Below are positions 6,392 through 9,062 of a DNA stretch of 9,062 nt, piece by piece. The first letter of the stretch is position 1; each line of letters begins with the position of its first letter. The notes under the pieces are model-generated. The model ran no database searches, was not told where the DNA came from, and worked only from the letters and a program-made list of their open reading frames with translations. Source of the DNA: Gammaproteobacteria bacterium (GTDB lineage: Bacteria; Pseudomonadota; Gammaproteobacteria; DSM-16500); assembly GCA_013287235.1 (NCBI GenBank), contig JABDEF010000056.1:1-9062 (forward strand), written 5' to 3'. The position numbers were made by a program, and so were the translations under genes.

Positions 6392-6415
6392 TCATTCCTT
6401 TTATCAAGGGAATGA
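6392..6415. promoter_or_regulatory. Hairpin/operator-like palindrome upstream of the 361-aa gene
   Basis: TCATTCCTTT (6392-6401) pairs with AAGGGAATGA (6406-6415) through 10 bp with one G-T and a 4-base TATC loop. It lies 34-57 bp before the start of the minus-strand gene and about 90 bp after the stop of the small secreted gene. It could be an operator or leader hairpin. No T-tract follows it on the minus strand, so it is unlikely to terminate the upstream gene. Confidence 0.35.
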
Positions 6416-6474
6416 CACGAGCATTTTAAGATATAGCACGACATTCTTAAGAAAATATTAACGCATGACTATGA

Positions 6475-6506
6475 GCTGTTTACAAGCAGAATTGTAAACA
6501 GCCCTT
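6475..6506. repeat. Flanking palindromic repeat, copy 1 (short form)
   Basis: GCTGTTTACA (6475-6484) and TGTAAACAGC (6493-6502) form a perfect 10-bp stem with an 8-base loop. Bases 6484-6506 are identical over 23 positions to 6781-6803 of copy 2. The last two bases (6505-6506) fall in the stop codon of the small secreted-protein gene. The stem could serve as that gene's 3' hairpin, but no T-tract follows on the minus strand. Confidence 0.7.
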
Positions 6507-6741
6507 ATTGTGGTTCTGCGATGGGAGCGTTTGAAGAATCTATTGGATTAGGCGGTGTGCTTTGTGGTGGGTAAGGGGGCGTTCCTTCTGGTAGACTCAC
6601 AATGGGGGGTATGCTTTCGATTGAAATAGGTCCTTCTTGCGGCGGTGGTGTTGTGTCTTCTTTTGCAGCCTGGTCAGCGGCAAAGGCAACACAAGTGGAT
6701 AGTGTCATCAATATTGTAAAAACAAACTTACGTGTATTCAT
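6505..6741 (-). CDS. Small secreted proline-rich protein, 78 aa
   Basis: The reading frame can extend upstream to 6834, but the start at 6741 is preferred. It has GAGGG (6752-6748) six bases upstream and begins a classical Sec signal peptide, MNTRKFVFTILMTLSTCVAFA, with likely cleavage after A21 (AFA|AD). The predicted mature peptide is 57 residues with about 16 prolines, in clusters such as TPPPQ, SIPPI, TPPYPPQ and TPPNP, plus several acidic residues. It is probably extended and periplasmic or exported. The LSTC segment is not a proper lipobox, because threonine precedes the cysteine. No family is recognised. The gene is flanked on both sides by copies of the same palindromic repeat, one touching its stop codon and one in its leader, which suggests a cassette or repeat-mediated event. 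It is divergent from the large coiled-coil gene. Confidence 0.7.
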   Translation of the reverse strand: MNTRKFVFTILMTLSTCVAFAADQAAKEDTTPPPQEGPISIESIPPIVSLPEGTPPYPPQSTPPNPIDSSNAPIAEPQ

Positions 6742-6762
6742 TTGTAACCCTCTTATTACGGA

Positions 6763-6803
6763 CTGTTTACGACTCAGTTGAAGCAGAATTGTAAACAGCC
6801 CTT
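6763..6803. repeat. Flanking palindromic repeat, copy 2 (long form)
   Basis: CTGTTTAC (6763-6770) and GTAAACAG (6791-6798) form an 8-bp stem around a 20-base loop. Aligned with copy 1, the arms and the 23-base right part are identical. Copy 2 has ten extra bases, GACTCAGTTG (6771-6780), at the position where copy 1 goes straight from CTGTTTAC to AAGCAG. It lies in the 5' leader of the small secreted gene. Confidence 0.7.
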
Positions 6804-6804
6804 C

Positions 6805-6834
6805 ATTATTCCGAGAGAATGATATTCCCCTCAA
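6805..6834 (-). promoter_or_regulatory. Candidate promoter of the small secreted-protein gene
   Basis: On the minus strand TTGAGG (6834-6829, four of six) and AATAAT (6810-6805, five of six to TATAAT) are separated by 18 bp. Transcription would start near 6798, so repeat copy 2 would form part of the leader. This is a weak consensus match in AT-rich DNA. Confidence 0.25.
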
Positions 6835-6857
6835 ATAGTTTTTATTATACCATCAAA

Positions 6858-6887
6858 AGGAGGATCTTTAACACAATTATAGGGAGA
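6858..6887 (+). promoter_or_regulatory. Two Shine-Dalgarno-like sites before the coiled-coil gene
   Basis: AGGAGG at 6858-6863 is a perfect site, but no ATG, GTG or TTG lies at usable distance; the next ATG is at 6897, 33 bases away. A second, weaker site, AGGGAGA (6881-6887), has GGAG 10 bases before ATG 6897 and most likely serves that start. The strong upstream site may be a standby site, or may start translation at a rare codon in the same open frame. Confidence 0.5.
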
Positions 6888-6896
6888 TATCCTAAA

Positions 6897-8957
6897 ATGC
6901 CGACACTGAAAACCATCCTTGAGGAAAATAAAGAAGAAAGTCTATATTATTTAGAGCGCAATCTTTCTCAAAAGATAGAAGAATTGAAGAAAGGTTTTTT
7001 TTCGATATGGAATAGTTATAAAAAAGAGTGTGCGTTTATCGAAAATTTCCACAAACAACATATCGAAGAAATTTTAAGCCAGTTTGAAGAGTATAAGCAT
7101 CCTGAAGAAATTAAAAAAAATTTTACAAAAGTAATATCTCTTTGGAATGAAAATACCATTCAGTGTAATGAAGCACTGCTGTACGCATATCGACTTATCT
7201 TAGAGGCAGTCGCTTGTTATGTGCTAGATTCATTTATTCATCGAATCGCATGCACTTCGCTTTGTGTACAAGATAAGCTTCCTCAAACAAACGATATAAA
7301 GTTTAATTTAGACAATACAACGGATGAGATCTGCAGCTCTTACAAAGAACAACTCAAGCTTCAAATATTTAAAAATTTGGGTGAGAGAATTAAATATGCC
7401 ATGAATTCAGAAATAGGCAATATTAAAAAACAGATTCATCGCTTTAATGAAGAAAAGCATTTTTCTGGCGAATTTAACAAAATAAATTTGCTTAATGAGA
7501 AATATGATTTAAAAGAAAAAATTTATTTATTATTTGTCGAAGAAGTGAAATATGTCAAATATTATAAAATGATCACTGCTGAAATTGATGAATATAAAGA
7601 ATTAAATGATAAACGTACTCGTCTTATCAAAAAAAATACGCGTTTCGTTCATGAATTTATTGATAAAATAAAAGCAAGAAAATTTCAATTCCCAGAGCCG
7701 AATTTGAAAGATATAAGAGAATATAAAGAAGCAGAGGATCATCTTGCCATATTGGAAAAAACGATTGATAACGTGAAAAAACAAAATTTTATGGATCCGG
7801 CACAGATAGGTGCATTAAAATTATTAAAACAATATTTTAATGATTTACAGAAAGAGAATATGTTTTATCGTAAAGATCTAAGTTATCATAAATGGTTTTT
7901 TGGTTATGATATATCACCATTTATTGATACGCATGTCGGAATACTGGAAGAAGAGTTAAAAACTTTTAAAGTTGATGAAGCTCGCGTCCAAGAAAATATA
8001 GATCAATGGATAGCTTCGCGTGATCATTTAAATAAACAATTAGTCGAATATGGAGAACAATTACAATCACTATTATCTCAAAAGCTCTCTCAAGAAAAAA
8101 AACAAGAATATTACGAAGAAATCTTTAGAAATAAGAAAAATGAATTACTTATTTTTGCAACACGTATTCCTGAAATAAAATCTATTAAAAACGAAAAATT
8201 TGAAAAATGGACAGAAGAATTAAATAAAGCTTGGAATCAAGCTATTCTATCTGAGGCAAATTTGCAAGAAATCGAAACACATTTGAATAATATGCGACAG
8301 AGATTAAATTTCTTCACAAATAATGAAGAAGAATCTAATAATGTAACGATGGCACATCTTTTTATTTCAAATAAATTAAAAAAATTGAAAAATACTATTT
8401 CAAAAAAAGAAATCGACGAGAAGCAGCCTAATGCACATATTGTTCCGTCGTTGGTGAATATCCCGCGCGCGCATGAAGCAAAGCCTATCCATGCGCAAAC
8501 AAAAAAATCACATTGGTATGATAAATGGGTGGATAAACCCTGGAAACGCGCACTTATTATCAGTTTTGTAGTCATTGGCGTTGTTGCGATTGCGTGTACT
8601 GGATGGGGTTTACTCGCAGAAGGCGCAAGTCTTGCAGTATTTCTTGCAGCGATGGGTGGTGCCGGGGGTGCGATAGGCTTTGGGCTTGGTGCTTTTACTT
8701 TTAGTTTTATAGCCACCCTATTACTGCAAGCAAAATGTCATCGTACATCACCTTCATCTATACCATTCTTGAAAAAACAGGGAAAGTTAGCAAATAATAA
8801 AACATTACCTATTGTCCTTCCTGAAACGGAGATCAAAGAAAATGCACCGCAAACAGAAATTGTACCTTTGCGACATACCAAATTATTTACTGAAAAAAAG
8901 TCGTTACCAGAAAGCAAAAATGAAATGACACCAAAGGTTGTGAATAATGTTCTGTGA
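6897..8957 (+). CDS. Large coiled-coil protein with C-terminal membrane hairpin; candidate secreted effector
   Basis: No family is recognised. From ATG 6897 the product is 686 residues. The frame is open to an ATG at 6819, but that start lacks a properly spaced ribosome-binding site. Residues 1 to about 520 are very rich in Lys, Glu, Asn and Ile, with long amphipathic helices (for example KIEELKKGFF, LNEKYDLKEKIYLLFVEEVK, HLNKQLVEYGEQLQSLLSQK). This is a predominantly coiled-coil layout without Walker or catalytic motifs that I can see. After a basic linker, WKRALIISFVVIGVVAIACTG (549-569) and a glycine-rich segment, GGAGGAIGFGLGAFTFSFIA (587-606), form a two-helix membrane hairpin. A polar tail of about 70 residues follows. 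There is no N-terminal signal peptide. Coiled coil plus late membrane hairpin is common in host-membrane-targeted effectors of Legionellales, but that role is inference. It is followed nine bases later by another gene. Confidence 0.8.
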   Translation: MPTLKTILEENKEESLYYLERNLSQKIEELKKGFFSIWNSYKKECAFIENFHKQHIEEILSQFEEYKHPEEIKKNFTKVISLWNENTIQCNEALLYAYRLILEAVACYVLDSFIHRIACTSLCVQDKLPQTNDIKFNLDNTTDEICSSYKEQLKLQIFKNLGERIKYAMNSEIGNIKKQIHRFNEEKHFSGEFNKINLLNEKYDLKEKIYLLFVEEVKYVKYYKMITAEIDEYKELNDKRTRLIKKNTRFVHEFIDKIKARKFQFPEPNLKDIREYKEAEDHLAILEKTIDNVKKQNFMDPAQIGALKLLKQYFNDLQKENMFYRKDLSYHKWFFGYDISPFIDTHVGILEEELKTFKVDEARVQENIDQWIASRDHLNKQLVEYGEQLQSLLSQKLSQEKKQEYYEEIFRNKKNELLIFATRIPEIKSIKNEKFEKWTEELNKAWNQAILSEANLQEIETHLNNMRQRLNFFTNNEEESNNVTMAHLFISNKLKKLKNTISKKEIDEKQPNAHIVPSLVNIPRAHEAKPIHAQTKKSHWYDKWVDKPWKRALIISFVVIGVVAIACTGWGLLAEGASLAVFLAAMGGAGGAIGFGLGAFTFSFIATLLLQAKCHRTSPSSIPFLKKQGKLANNKTLPIVLPETEIKENAPQTEIVPLRHTKLFTEKKSLPESKNEMTPKVVNNVL

Positions 8958-8966
8958 GGTGAATAT

Positions 8967-9062
8967 ATGGAAAGTCATGAAAATGAAAGGGACGAAAAAT
9001 ACGATTCCTTGCGCGAATTTAAGGATTTTGTACAAAGAAAACAAAAGGAACTCCATATCATT
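8967..9062 (+). CDS. Hypothetical protein, N-terminal 32 codons (runs off the window)
   Basis: ATG 8967 opens a frame that stays open to the window end and encodes MESHENERDEKYDSLREF followed by KDFVQRKQKELHII. This is a highly charged, helical-looking start without a signal peptide. GAGGTG (8956-8961) overlaps the TGA of the preceding gene (8955-8957), and the gap between the genes is nine bases. The two genes are therefore very likely co-transcribed and perhaps translationally coupled. Nothing can be said about function from 32 residues. A coiled-coil relative or partner of the upstream protein is possible. Confidence 0.65.
   Translation, partial: MESHENERDEKYDSLREFKDFVQRKQKELHII

Noticed and set aside
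6379..6407. TTGATA / TAAATC (17-bp spacing) as the promoter of the 361-aa gene
   Set aside because: Transcription would begin at about 6372, inside the gene's own Shine-Dalgarno (6373-6368), so the message would lack it.
6742..6834. 31-residue N-terminal extension of the small secreted protein
   Set aside because: It runs through the palindromic repeat and would place residues ahead of a good signal peptide; GAGGG directly precedes the 6741 start.
6819..6896. 26-residue N-terminal extension of the coiled-coil protein
   Set aside because: The 6819 ATG has only a GAGAGA two bases away, too close to work, while ATG 6897 has a spaced AGGGAGA site.
8237..8716. 159-codon open frame on the minus strand inside the coiled-coil gene, and similar overlapping frames elsewhere (1581-1816, 3077-3527, 5278-5463, 7602-7784)
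   Set aside because: They lie wholly within well-supported genes in other frames, have low-complexity translations and no ribosome-binding sites or recognisable motifs.

Overview
This 9 kb window is bacterial chromosome of moderate to low GC. It most likely comes from a gammaproteobacterium of the Legionellales type (Legionella, Coxiella, Aquicella, Berkiella and relatives). The grounds are an LbtU-type outer-membrane porin with the N-terminal coiled coil of that family, a standard gammaproteobacterial set of housekeeping genes (lnt, nth, an ArnC-like glycosyltransferase), and several unrecognised, AT-rich, helical or coiled-coil proteins resembling the secreted-effector repertoire of that order. 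The assignment is an inference from gene content. No rRNA, tRNA, CRISPR array, transposase or phage gene was seen.

Layout. Bases 1-315 hold the 5' end of lnt (apolipoprotein N-acyltransferase) on the minus strand. The intergenic region between lnt and the porin carries an 85-bp palindromic element at 392-476. A 538-residue LbtU-family porin runs from 650 to 2266 and converges on nth (endonuclease III, 2311-2952, minus). A 35-bp hairpin lies in the gap and reaches over the nth stop codon. nth is divergent from an ArnC-like polyprenyl-phosphate glycosyltransferase (2984-3922, plus). A COG1373-type AAA ATPase with a DUF4143 domain follows (4061-5194). It is preceded by two 36-bp tandem palindromes that bracket and overlap its probable promoter, and it is followed by a strong hairpin.

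The right third (5273 onward) looks like accessory DNA. It has an unrecognised 361-residue protein on the minus strand with a mirrored internal repeat, and a 78-residue secreted proline-rich protein on the minus strand flanked by two copies of one palindromic repeat that differ by exactly 10 bp. On the plus strand there is a 686-residue coiled-coil protein with a glycine-rich two-helix membrane region, then a second gene in the same apparent operon that runs off the window.

How the genes relate. The left part is separate housekeeping and envelope genes: lipoprotein maturation, an outer-membrane porin probably for siderophore or iron uptake, base-excision repair and lipid-linked sugar transfer. 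They share no evident operon. The most promising undescribed signals are the four-half-site palindrome array in front of the AAA/DUF4143 gene, which suggests autoregulation or a dedicated DNA target, and the repeat-flanked small secreted gene next to the candidate effectors.
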